Assembly: GCF_040954835.1 (NCBI RefSeq) | Contig: NC_090698.1 | Coordinates: 69,323,284-69,387,283, forward strand | Direction of reading: 5' to 3' | Source: Lepisosteus oculatus | Taxonomy: Eukaryota; Chordata; Actinopteri; Semionotiformes; Lepisosteidae | DNA length: 64,000 nt | Shown: piece by piece, positions 50,022-61,045 of the stretch | Layout of the letters: each line of letters starts with the position of its first letter | Position numbering within the stretch: the stretch's first letter is position 1 | Notes under the pieces: model-generated | The model's input: only the letters and a program-made list of their open reading frames with translations | Database searches by the model: none | Told to the model about the DNA's origin: nothing | Position numbers and translations under genes: made by a program

Positions 50022-50343
50022 AGCACAGGGTCAAGGGGCACAGCAGAGCCTAACCCAGCAAACACTGGGCACAAGGTGGCATTCACCATGGACAGGACAC
50101 CAGACCCCCAGGCCACCACAGGGCACATACACAGACAAATACCGGCACCAGGGCCAATTTCTCCCAGACACCAATTCACCTACCAGTATGTCTTTGGACT
50201 GTGGAGAATCTGAACTGGGAGGGAACCCACATGAACACAGGGAGAACCGGACAAACTCCACTCAGACAGCACCCCACAAATTGAGCCCCAGGCCCCCACG
50301 CTTTGAGGCGGCAACGCTAACCACTGCATCACTGTGCTGCCCC
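50022..50343 (-). repeat. tRNA-derived SINE, nearly full length
   Basis: On the minus strand it begins GGGGCAGCACAGTGATGCAG with an A-box-like GTGGTTAGCG, and has a degenerate B box (GGGGCTCAATTTG), then GGAGTTTGTCCGGTTCTCCC and the conserved TCCAAAGACATACTGG. Confidence 0.75.
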
Positions 50344-53300
50344 TCTTGTTGAGCTTGTTCTCATTAGAAAGGATATTTTCTCACTCTACAGCTTTTGGTA
50401 GAGGGTGACATCACCCATCGTGCTTTCCTTACACAGTGGAGACGCGGACCAGGGGGACAGAGGGAGGAAAAGGCTCATCTACTGGAAAAGTGGTCTGGAA
50501 AAGTGTCTGTGGAACGACGCATCATCTCCGGGTGGGAGTCTTGGCCTTGGCTGCCAGCCTGTTTCCAACAGAACGGATTTCGAAGATGTTTTTTTTTCTT
50601 CCACAGCTCTGTCTGCAGGGCTCGGTTCCTGCTCTTCTGCTCGGCCCGATCTCCTGAGGCCGTTCCCACCTCTGTCCCTCAGCTGCAGAAAGAGCTTGCA
50701 GGCTTTCAGGCCAGGACATCGGGCATCTCTCTGGTGGTCATTTAAAAGAGCGTGAGAAAGCTAGAGAATGCTATTTTGCTCCACTAGCTCTAGCAGGTCG
50801 AGACCTCATCCAGCTGTTTCTTGAAAGACTAGCCAGCAGATATAGCCAGCAGATATATCACCCTGCAAGCAGCACCCCTGTTTCTGCATGTGACACCAGC
50901 CATGAACTGACAGGACACACACACCTGAAGGATGCATGAGTCACATCACAATTACAGCAGCTGGCTGCTATCAAATCCCGCCCTCAAGCTTTAAATGCTT
51001 TAAATCTGGGTACTGAAACAAGAGCTGCCACCCTAAATAACATGGGTTATTAAAGAGCAGAGGGCAGGGGGCAGCACTTGTCCTTTAACCTACTGTGGTA
51101 CAGACCTCTCCATACACATGTACACGTCCTGTTGTAAACTTCTCATCTTCGCATCTGAACCAGTTTAGTGCAGAGATGGTCTCCATGTGACATTTGTTTC
51201 TAGTTTTCATTCCATCTCAGACCTTACTGACTTCACCGAACCAGCCAGGGGGATAAGACGTCAAACCAGCTGGGTTTTGCAGGACTTGAGCAGGTGTTAA
51301 TTAAAAGGTGCCCCTGAAACCTGCTCGAACCCGGGACCAGACAGATGGAGTTGCTAACCTGTGACTTAGAGTCGAGGTTCCCAGCCCTGGTCCTGGTAGA
51401 ACACTGGATAATAGATTTCGGTTTTCTATTTTGGGCAAGTTTGTAAATTTGCTTTTAGCTTTTAAAAGGTCAGGTAGGTTTTGCAATCAGTATCCACACT
51501 GTGCCAAAATCTGAGTTTCAGAACTGCCTTCATGCAGGTATTTCTCCCTGAATTGTTTCCACCTGGACCTCAGCAGAAAGAGAATATGATTGACTTTGTA
51601 TCAGACACTCCTGCCATTAACAATCTAATAAGAGCCATTTAGTCAGAAATAAAGCTGATCTGAATAGAGGCTGCACAAAGTACCCTTGGAGTGGAGTATT
51701 TCTCACACTCAGGAGTTCTGTACAAAAAAATCTGAACAAGCAAGCAGATAATCAAGCCATCCATTAGCACGAGATATAGAGAGTCCAGCGGGATTTAAAA
51801 ACCAGCAGACCGAGTGTTCCTCCAGGACCAAGGCAGCAACTGAACGACAAGTGCACAGTTTAAAGCGGTGGTAATCAATTGCAGGCCTGTCTGGAGTGCT
51901 GCAGATTTTTAATTCCAGTCGTGAATATAATACAGCTAATTGTCTGGACAGCTCAGATCCCCTGCTTGTCGGAGGTGCTAATCTTTTTCTAATTGAAGCC
52001 CCTGCAAAACCTGCAGGACTGGTCTCTAGGAAGACAGCCATGAGGTGCCGTTACGCTGGCGGCAGACTCCTGCCTGCTTCACCTCCCTGTGAGTCACGCC
52101 AGGTGTGTTATTGCACGACTTCCTCGCACGCTCCTGTGGGACGTCGGCGCCTGGCCGGTGTGGCCGCCGCTGTTCACAGGCACGTAGCGTGCGTGCAGCC
52201 AGCCTCCGCCATGCAGGTGAGGCAGCTTCACTGCCGGTGGCATCTTATTACTGACACCATAGTAACGCATAAAGAGAAAGAAAGAAAACCCACGGTACAG
52301 GCGAAACATTGTTTTAGTCACAGTCGTTTAATCGGGACAAATGCATGGAAGACGGGAACAGTCCAGTCTGGGAACAACCGTTCCCACGCAGAAATATTTC
52401 TACACTTTCCTTTCATTGAAAAGTTCCCTTCGCGTCATTATTTGCTTTGCCGGTTCTAGTCCGGGCTAAAAACGTTTTCAAGGTACCCGCAATGCTTTTT
52501 TGCCCTTCGGCATCATCTCAGTATATTTTCTACCTTGTTCATCCCCTAAGGGGAGTCCTGGGGTATTGTCAGGTTTTGATAGACAGGCTGTGGACCCTTG
52601 TTGTCTACCCAAGAGTCTGCAGAACACAGGAGCCGCTTTGTTCCACTGTCCTTCCCAAACACACTGCTTTGCTTTCGAATGTGTAGCCTGTACTGGAAGC
52701 ACTTTAGAAGAGAGCTGTTCCTTCCAACGTTCAAGAATAGCTTTCAAACGACACCGCGCACTACAGCAAGCAGACGTGAGACAGCCGCTGCCTGTTTCTG
52801 TTTCTGCAGCGTGGGAAATGAATCGTATGGATGTGTTCCGATCGACCGCACTCGAGATTGTATTAACATCGGTTGGTGCCGGTTGAGTGTTTAATCACAC
52901 GGAAGGGGGCGTGGCAGGTAGCGCTGCTGCCCAGCAAGTCGAAATGTTATCAACAGGTGAAATGTTATCTTGCCGTCGAAAAAAAAGGAGCATGAGGTCG
53001 TGCCGTTTCCAGCGCCAACAGCTCGTATCCTGCGAGCTGCCACGAACCGTGGTCCAGCTCTAGGTTTGAAGTAAAAATATAAACACAGAACGACGCGAGA
53101 AACCGCCGGATACTCCGAAAGACTTTGTTTCGGGAGAAATCACTTAACCCTAAACTGCACGCCCATGAAACTTTTTCCTAATGCACGGGAGTTGGCGTCG
53201 TCTCGACTCGAAGCTCAAGTCCTCCCTTCTCGGACTGCTCCCGCGCTCGTTCACACAAGGATGCCCTGCTGTCCTCAGCCTTGAGGCAGGACGGCTCGTA

Positions 53301-54218
53301 TACTGTGGACTAGTTGCACACGACAGGTGCTTCGAATTAAATCTGAACACCCCGGTGACAGAGCCAGCTGAAGGGAAACTAAACGTGAATAACAAAGGAT
53401 GACAAAACAGAGAACCCAGGTGATAAATTAGTGCTAAATGAAATGGGTACAAAGAAAGAAAAGGTCTTCAGAGTTGTTATGCGTGTCTAATGGAACAGAT
53501 GAGTCATCTACCGTCCCAGGCTGGGCTGCCACTTCCTTCATGTAGGGATATGTGATAAAGGGTGAACGAATATATTAACATCTTGAACTTAGTAGTGCTA
53601 CAGAAGAGACTGATGTTGTAATATAGTTCTGCAGATGATAAAAACCAGCTTTTGTGACTCCTTGGTGAATTTGTCACTAGTGCAAAAGATATTCTGTTTT
53701 TAATTTTTTAATACAAATTCAAATCAGTCCCGTCTATAGTCTAAGTCACTTTTCCATTGCCTTGTTCTTATAAGACAGAGCTTTCCTAATGTGGTAGCTT
53801 GCGCTGATGGGAGACAGACAGGCTGTTTCCCAGATGCCTGGCTATGTCTGAGATACAGCATGCCTGACGTCCACACACCTGGGCTTTAAATAGAGCAATG
53901 GTATTTATTAGTTAAAGGAATCCCGAGGTTTTCAAAGCTGAGCAACTCTGAAGAAGATGGAAAGCCATCTGGGTTTTTGACTCCATGCCTGCTAAACATT
54001 TGTAGCCTGAGAATAACACAATATGGGAAATCAGGGCTAACAATAGCTCAGTAATGTTCAGATGTCTGAGCCAGAGTCTGGTCTCCAAAGCTGCTCAGAA
54101 CAAGGTCCTCTTGTCTTACACCTGCGCAGAGGAAGAGGAGGGTGAGGATGTTTCATCCTCTGTCTGCTGTTTTCCTGTTCTTCCCTTCCTCTCTGTAATT
54201 AAGATGTGTTTCAACACT

Positions 54219-54797
54219 GTTGGGGAGCGTTCTGGCGCACTATGGCTGCAGTTGCATCATCCAGGTGGGGCTGCACACTGGTGGTGGTGGAGGGGATCCC
54301 CATTACCTGTACAGCGCTTTGAGTGGAGTGTAGAAACATTAAAATGTCAGAGTCCGGGTGTTGGTGAAAGAAGAGCTGTTTATTTGTATGCATACGGGAG
54401 ATCAGCTTGTTAAAGTTAGTCTCTCCGAAAGATGCTGCTCAGCGGTTTTTATACACAGTAACAGACAAACGTCCTACCTTTAACATAGATCACCTAATCC
54501 CTAAAACAAACCATTAGTTCTTAGTCAAGCTTGGATAATGGAAAACAACTCCTTATTGAGACTTTCGTCGTTGCTTACATTTGCAAAACGAGACGTTCGA
54601 CTCCCGTTTTTACTATATGTAAGACACGAGCTGTACTTTTCCACTGATCTATAGATGCCCCCTGGTGTGCTTCCATTTGCCAATGTTATAAGCAGTTAGA
54701 AAACTAAAAGAAAAGCAGTTTGTTCATTTTTATAAAATTTATAACATTCCCTTAGGAGCGTCCAGGAAAGCGCTATATAAGTGTAAGCAATTACTGT
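54219..54797 (+). repeat. 5S-derived SINE fragment split by an LTR insertion
   Basis: 54219-54328 carries the body to GCGCTTTGAGTGGAG, and 54755-54797 resumes at GGAGCGTCCAGGAAAGCGC and reaches the 3' end. The two parts are colinear in intact copies, so the 426 bases between them are an insertion. Confidence 0.8.
54329..54754 (-). mobile_element. LTR-like insertion nested in a SINE
   Basis: Read on the minus strand, a TG...CA segment (54746 down to 54329, 418 bases) has a TATAAAAA box (complement of 54446-54453), then an AATAAA (complement of 54379-54384) about 65 bases downstream, in U3-R-U5 order. The eight bases 54747-54754 read TAAGGGAA on the minus strand, like the end of a polypurine tract before a 3' LTR. 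GGAG flanks both sides (54325-54328 and 54755-54758), a 4-base target duplication as in gypsy-type elements. No coding region is present. Superfamily uncertain. Confidence 0.6.
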
Positions 54798-55227
54798 TGT
54801 ATTTAATGTTTGATCTCTGTCTATAGTGGTCTAAATGACTTCCAGTGAAGATAATTAACCTGAGTAAATCATCAGAAACACCCTTTGAGTTTATTGCGTC
54901 TTATCCCACATACCTTGGCAAACACCTCAAAACAATACCCTTTATTCAAGCTTTCTGAATACTTCCAATTGACCTGGGAAAGCAAAGACAGCTACACTTT
55001 TCTACAAACTACCCCCACAATGAAAGCATTATAAAGTGAGACTTGCTTGCTTGCTTTGTCATTCACCTGACAGCAGACTGTCCCTCTGGGTGCAGGGCAG
55101 CAGCAGCTGTGTTGCAGATGGTCTGTTAGACAGCCTGTGCTGACAATTCCAGTGGAAGACATCAAGAAACCTGCCATGCAACACCTAGAGCATAGTTCTG
55201 TAGTGAAACTCTTGAAAGAAAGAGGTT

Positions 55228-55527
55228 GGCACAGTGGCACAGTGGCTGGCATTACTGCCTCCCAGTGTTGAAGCCCTGGGTTCAATTCCTGGGGTGCTGT
55301 CTGTGTGGAGTTTGCATGTTCTCCCCGTGTTCACATGGGTTTCCTCTCACAGTCCAAAGACATGCTGGGAGGTGAATCAGCTTCTGGGGAGACTGGCCCC
55401 AGTGTCTGTGAGTGCCCTGCAATGGGCTGGCATCCTACTCAAGGTGTATCCTGCCTTGCTTGCTGGGATAGGCTGCAGCTCTCCCACAACCCTGTAGCTG
55501 ACAAAGTGGGAAGAAAGTGGATGGAAA
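55228..55527 (+). repeat. tRNA-derived SINE, full length
   Basis: A-box-like GTGGCACAGTGGCTGGC, B box GGGTTCAATTCC, then TGTGTGGAGTTTGCATGTTC, CAGTCCAAAGACATGCTGG and a GTGGATGG tail. Confidence 0.8.
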
Positions 55528-56021
55528 ACTGGAGTTCCAGCTGTGGGGCTTCTTCAGATGGCGAGGGAGTGAGAGCACTTGGGCGGATAAGGAGAATAAA
55601 GGAATGGAAGAATGGCGGAGGGGTTATGAAAAAATCTCTTTCTTTTCTTCTCACAAACCGCATCCTGGTTTCCTTGCAAGAGGGTGGCATAGCCACTCAA
55701 GAATAAAAAAAAACTATGTAGAAAGGAACATTTCCCTGCCTTAAACATTTTAGGGTTTGCTCGAATGGTCTCCTATCAAAACCGCATCTGAGCAGAGCAG
55801 AAACGTCCTCTTTTTTTCCCACAGCACACCTGTGCTCACGGTGGAATCGTCTGCCTGGTCTGGGGCCTTGTGCTGGGTGTTTCATCCCGCCTGTCCCCGA
55901 GCTCTGAAACAAGGCCCTACCCTGCTCTTCACACAAGTAGCTTACAGAGGCAGAGCTGCTGTCCTCCACCGTCCAGCGGACAGGATCAGGCTGCGGCGCG
56001 GGTGCGCTCGCTCTCCACAGG

Positions 56022-56023
<2 letters not shown>

Positions 56024-56057
<34 letters not shown>
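56024..56057. repeat. (CA)n microsatellite
   Basis: About 16 CA units within otherwise unique sequence. Confidence 0.9.
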
Positions 56058-56058
<1 letters not shown>

Positions 56059-56535
56059 GCCTCCGGGCCACAGGTGATCAGCACAGCTCCCCCAGAGACA
56101 TGGCCGGGCCGAGATCACTGCAGGGCTGGAATCACGAGGTACTGGGATCTCAGGGAAGGGTCACTTGTGGCCCATTGTCCACTTCCCACTGACATCCAAC
56201 CACAATGAGTCACTTTCGAAAGGAGATGCCACAGTCATTCTTCCGAATGAGGCTCTTGCCTCAGCTGTTTCCACGTGGGCTGTTTGGGACCTGGTGTATA
56301 AATACCCTGGATACATCCCTGCGCCGGCCTGGAACAACACACTCTCCTTTCTTGGCCGTAATCATTAATGATTAAGTCATTGATTATTTTGGAATTCATG
56401 ACTTGACACCTATGCGGGCTAGATTTAGACTTTGTCCGATTCTGAATTTCCAATGTGAACGTTTCATTTTACTTTGAACCGCGGCTGTCTGAAAGTTTTT
56501 TGAAGGTAGTTGATTTAGGGGGAAGGTTTCCATTG

Positions 56536-56830
56536 TGGCTGGTACAATGCCGCAGTGGTTGGGATTGCTGCCTTGCAGTGCTGGGGTTCGATTCTTGCGG
56601 TGCTGTCTGTGTGGAGTTTGTATGTTCTCCCTGCGTTCATGTGGGTTCCTTTACATAGTCCAGAGACAGACTGCTAGGTTAATGGGCTTCAGGGAAAACT
56701 GGCCCAGGTGTGAGTGTGTGTTTGTTTGTATGTCTGCCTTGAAATAGACTGGAGTCCTGTCCAGGATGTACTCCGACTCTGGACCTCCGTGACCCGGATT
56801 GGATAAGCGGGCACTGAGAGTGATCTCATC
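56536..56830 (+). repeat. tRNA-derived SINE, full length
   Basis: Same family: B box GGGTTCGATTCT, TGTGTGGAGTTTGTATGTTC, CAGAGACAGACTGCTAGG and GGATTGGATAAGCGG. It ends in a tandem duplication of ACTGAGAGTGATCTCATC. Confidence 0.75.
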
Positions 56831-58705
56831 ACTGAGAGTGATCTCATCATTATGGCAATAAAAGCCCTGATTGCACACACGCATCTAGCTAGACCAGTTA
56901 ATGCATCACAGCCTTTGTGAAAAGGCCATTTAGGTGACATGGGAATTAATCCATTTGGGATGCCTGATCCATTAAGGAGAGAAATCCCGCAAATGCAGTT
57001 CTCACATATTCTTTAGGCCAAGTGACAGCTGCCTTACTGGTGCACACAGTGAAGCAAGTGTCTCAAAATGGCTCGACAGCTCCGAAAGAAAGCTGTGACC
57101 GGGTGGTCATGCTAGCATGAGTTACAACAGAACGTGATTGTGCAGTTTTTGGAACAATGAGCTCGTTTTTTTAGCAGTTTGACCTTCAAAGAAACAGCTA
57201 CCAAAAGAAGGCAGCTTTCTGGAGTTGCAGGCTGCCCCAGGTTTCACAGAAACAGCTCTGGAAATAGTATGCTAACTGTCCTTAAGGAGTTCAGTATACT
57301 GTATGTACAGGAGTTGATTCCTGTAAGTGCTGATTCGCAGACAGGTGTACACACAGCCTCTTTTTGTTGAAAGTGTTAGCTGCTTTGCACTTTGTGAATA
57401 TGTGTGAGCAGGAGTGTTGTTGGCTTAAAGCAGAAATTGATGTTTCCACTGTATAGAGAATAAATTGGGCCTAATAACAAAGATCTGTGTCATACGTTAA
57501 CAAGGAAATCGGTGATCATTGGTCTTGGTCTCTGTGCACCCTGAAGCCACATTAGACTGCATGTTTTTTTTTATTTGATCCTTCCTGTTCAACTTCTAGT
57601 GACAAATGTCATATGGCGGAACCCACACCTCCACGAGAGGAAGTGGCGTTTGGTTTCTTCATTCAGAACGTTTCTCATCCAGCTCTGGACAACTGTTCTG
57701 CTTTCCTGAAATGGAGTAAGGGCCGCAGCGGTGGTCAGGTCACAGCGGCTGGGCGTGCCGCGGAAGGCCGCGACGACGCCCGCGTGTTGCGAAAGGCTGC
57801 AGGCGGCGGGGCGGTACTCCCGCCCACGGTCCCGGAGCTCCGCGGCGCAGGCTTCCCCCGGCTCCAGCTGCTCTGCTCCGGCGTCTGCGATTGTCTGGAT
57901 CCGCTCCAGCAGGTACCTGAGGTTCCAGGATGCTTGCGGTTTTCAGTTCAGTTTCTGTTCAGGAGCTGTTGCTCAATGTACACACCGTGAACAGGAGCGT
58001 ATCGCCGTTGCGTTGCACAACTTTTTTGTTTTCTGTTCCTAGCTGCACGGTTTGGAAAGATGGAGGATAACAGCCACTGCTGCCCAGATCCCACACTTTA
58101 GATGTCCAATTGCCGGGTGTGTCCCTGAGAACTGTACTCCTGAGGCTTATTTGCTCGTTTCTAAACTGGGCTACATGCAGGTGCCAATTGCCAGGTCTTC
58201 AGTTCCTCACTCTGACTTCCTAGAACATCAAGGCTGTGGGCTCATTGAGAAACCTGTCTGTGTGGGGAAAGGCTAGCAGAGTTTTAGCAGCCAACCCTCT
58301 GGAGCTCAAGTGCAAAATTCCCCAGAGGAGACGTCACTTTGAAACCAGATGTTATCAGATCTCATAACTGAGTAAGGCTGAGACTAGAGACTTTCAGGGA
58401 GAGTCAGGTTGTTGTTGCAACTCACCCCAAACTGGCAAAGCAGCTTTCTAGTAAGGCAGCACAGACTCTTTCCCGAAAGACGAGCTGTATTTTCAGCGAT
58501 GTGTTAAACTGATGGTTTAAGTATTAAAGGAAAATATTTCCCAAATGCCAAATTCACTGTTCACTATGGACCACTTTGCAACACTTGTGAAAAAATAACA
58601 AGAGTGAACAGTGCAAGACATTAAGGTCATTGGAGTTTTCACTCTTAGAAAGAGTTGGGCTGCTAATTCTGGCAGAGTTTCTATTTTTCGGAGTCTGTCC
58701 TACTT

Positions 58706-58786
58706 GAAGAAGAAGAAGAAGAAGAAGAAGAAGAAGAAGAAGAAGAAGAAGAAGAAGAAGAAGAAGAAGAAGAAGAAGAAGAAGAA
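58706..58786. repeat. (GAA)27 microsatellite
   Basis: 27 uninterrupted GAA units directly abutting the 3' end of a SINE, where other copies carry (AAT)n. Confidence 0.95.
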
Positions 58787-59160
58787 TTGCTTACACTTAT
58801 ATAGCGCTTTTCTGGACACTCCACTCAAAGCTCTTTACAGGTAACTGAGATCCCCTCCACCACCACCAATGTGCAGCCCTCACCCTGCATTTCTGTGTGG
58901 GTCCTAATGCCCCAGTATAGTGACGGGGACACTATACTGTAAACAGGCGCCGTCCTTCGGATGAGACGTAAAACTGAGGTCCTGTCTCTCTGTGGTCATT
59001 AAAAATCCCAGGGTGTTTCTCGAAAAGAGTAGGGGTGTAACCCTGGCGTCCTGGCCAAATTTCCCATTGGCCCCTACCAATCATGGCCTCCTCATCATCC
59101 CCATCTCTGAACTGGCTTCATCGCTCTGCTCTCCTCCCCACTGAGAGGTGGTGTATGGTG
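58787..59160. repeat. 5S-derived SINE copy with internal inversion
   Basis: 58787-58878 is the SINE 3' end in minus orientation. From 58879 the body continues in plus orientation (GGGTCCTAATGCCCCAG ... CCAATCATGGCCTCC ... CCACTGAGAG). The two halves meet at CAGCCCTCACCC. Confidence 0.75.
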
Positions 59161-59813
59161 CTATGATTCAGCTTGCCCACAGTTTTCTATTGTACCTGCT
59201 ATGCATTGAATTACCTTCTCAAAATGACTGTCTGCTTATAGGACACTGGGTTTCAGTGGTGGATAACATGATTTCTGTTTTCGTTTTCTGATTTTCAAAA
59301 CTATTTGAGAATCACTAATTTGTGTACTGGAGTGTGTCAGGAGCTGGGACATTTAGAAATATGTAAATACAGAAATATATCAAAACAAAGGAATGATAAT
59401 ATCACTATAAAATACGCAGGAACCTGGAAGAACATTAGAACCCAAACCTTTGGCTAAAATCTAGTATTTCCTATTTTTGTTTTGTTTCCCAAAACTGCCA
59501 GAAGTTGAAGTAGAAGTGGGTACTCATAATACTGTATTACTCATAAACTGATTGTGGGAATAAAGGCCTGTGTCATCAATTAAGAAGAAAATCAGTCAGC
59601 TCTGATCTCGCTGCAGCTTGTAGCCATAGTGGACTGATGTCAGAATCTCATTCTACCTGCGTCGTGTTTCGTGGAAAATCACAAATTGTGCAATTCTAGG
59701 GGAATGCCCTCCTGAGATGGAGAGTCCCTATTTTAACCCACTTGGAGCGTATTTTTCTGTGCTTCTAACATGGGGCAAATATCTCAACCTGAGATGCTGA
59801 ACTTTATAGCCCA

Positions 59814-59940
59814 GCTGAAAAAGGGAAAAGAGCAGCACAATGTTTCAGCCTGAGGTCCTGAGGTGAGCCCCGAAGAAGGGTCTCCAGCCTTGTGACAACA
59901 CTGGGTCTCTCCTTCCTGGTTTTCAGCGTGAAAGTAACCC
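59814..59940. repeat. degenerate inverted-arm repeat
   Basis: CACAATGTTTCAGCCTGAGG (left, minus sense) faces CCCGAAGAAGGGTCTCCAGC ... GGTTTTCAGCGTGAAAG (right, plus sense). Same organisation as 44255, more diverged. Confidence 0.5.
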
Positions 59941-60100
59941 CTCTGCAGCCAGCGCAAGAACGCAGTTCCCCACTGGAACAGTATACAGTACAGCTGCTAC
60001 AGAGAAGTCTTCAGAAAATCTTGTTTGTAGTGCAGTTGCCTTTCATTAACACTACCTTCAGAGGAAGATGAACCATTGCCTGTGGTCTATGAGCACAAGT

Positions 60101-60686
60101 AATAATAATAATAATTGCTTACACTTATTTAGCGCTTTTCTGGACACTCCACTCAGAGCTCTTTACAGGTACTGGGGATCCCCTCCACCACCACCAATGT
60201 GCAGCTCCACCTGGATGATGCGATGGCAGCCATAGTGTGCCAGAACGCTCACCACACATCAGCTATCATTGGGGAGGAGAGCAGAGTAATGAAGCCAATT
60301 CATAGGGGATTATTAGGAGGCCATGACTGATAAGGGCCAATGGAAATTTCGGCAAGGAAATCCGGGGTAACACCCCTACTCTTTTCGAGAAACGCCCTGC
60401 TCCTGACCACAGAGAGTCAGGACCTCAGTTTTCCATCTCATCGGAAGGATGGCACCTGTTTACAGTATAGTGCCCATGTCACTATACTGTGGCATTAGGA
60501 CCCACACAGACCACAGGGTGAGCGCCCCCTGCTGGCCCCACTATCACCTCAATCCAGCAGGAGCCTTAGTTTTTCCCAGGAGGTCTCCCATCCAGGGACT
60601 GACCAGACTCACACCTGCTGAGCTTTAGTGGGCTGCCAGCTGTGAGCTGTGAGCTGCAGGGTGACATGGCTGCTGGCTTCTGGTGC
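60101..60686 (-). repeat. full-length 5S-derived SINE
   Basis: (AAT)n tail, 3' end, full body and 5S-like head (about 60590-60672) on the minus strand. Confidence 0.85.
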
Positions 60687-60879
60687 ACTGTCATACAGGC
60701 AGTATGAGCAGAAAACACTGTCAGCTCAGCTAGACCACAAACCAGAAGCCACTGGGGTCTGAGAGCTGGGTTTGCAAGACTAGAGTTAGACAGCTAAAGG
60801 GGTCAAAGCCCCAGCTGATCATGAGATCAATAAGCTAATGAAAAAGAAACAAGCTGGATTGGTTACAGAGGCAAAGTTT

Positions 60880-61045
60880 AGTTCCCACTTGTGTCCTTTG
60901 GTTCATGTTTCACTGTCGATCTTGAATCACTGGGTTGACTTTGTCGATGCCTTTGAGGGCTGTAATACTTTAAGTCCCTCTGTTGTCTTCTTGGTCCGAG
61001 AGGAAAAGACATTTATCTTTTTCGTAGGGTGCTGACCAACACTGT
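60880..61045 (+). repeat. dispersed retroposon fragment
   Basis: Contains CCCACTTGTGTCCTTTGG, TTTCACTGTCGATC and GGGTTGACTTTGTCGATGCC, matching the 15440 family. Confidence 0.55.

Noticed and set aside
51300..51385. Possible tRNA (GGGTTCGAG on minus strand)
   Set aside because: Only a B-box-like stretch is present; no acceptor stem or anticodon arm could be folded.
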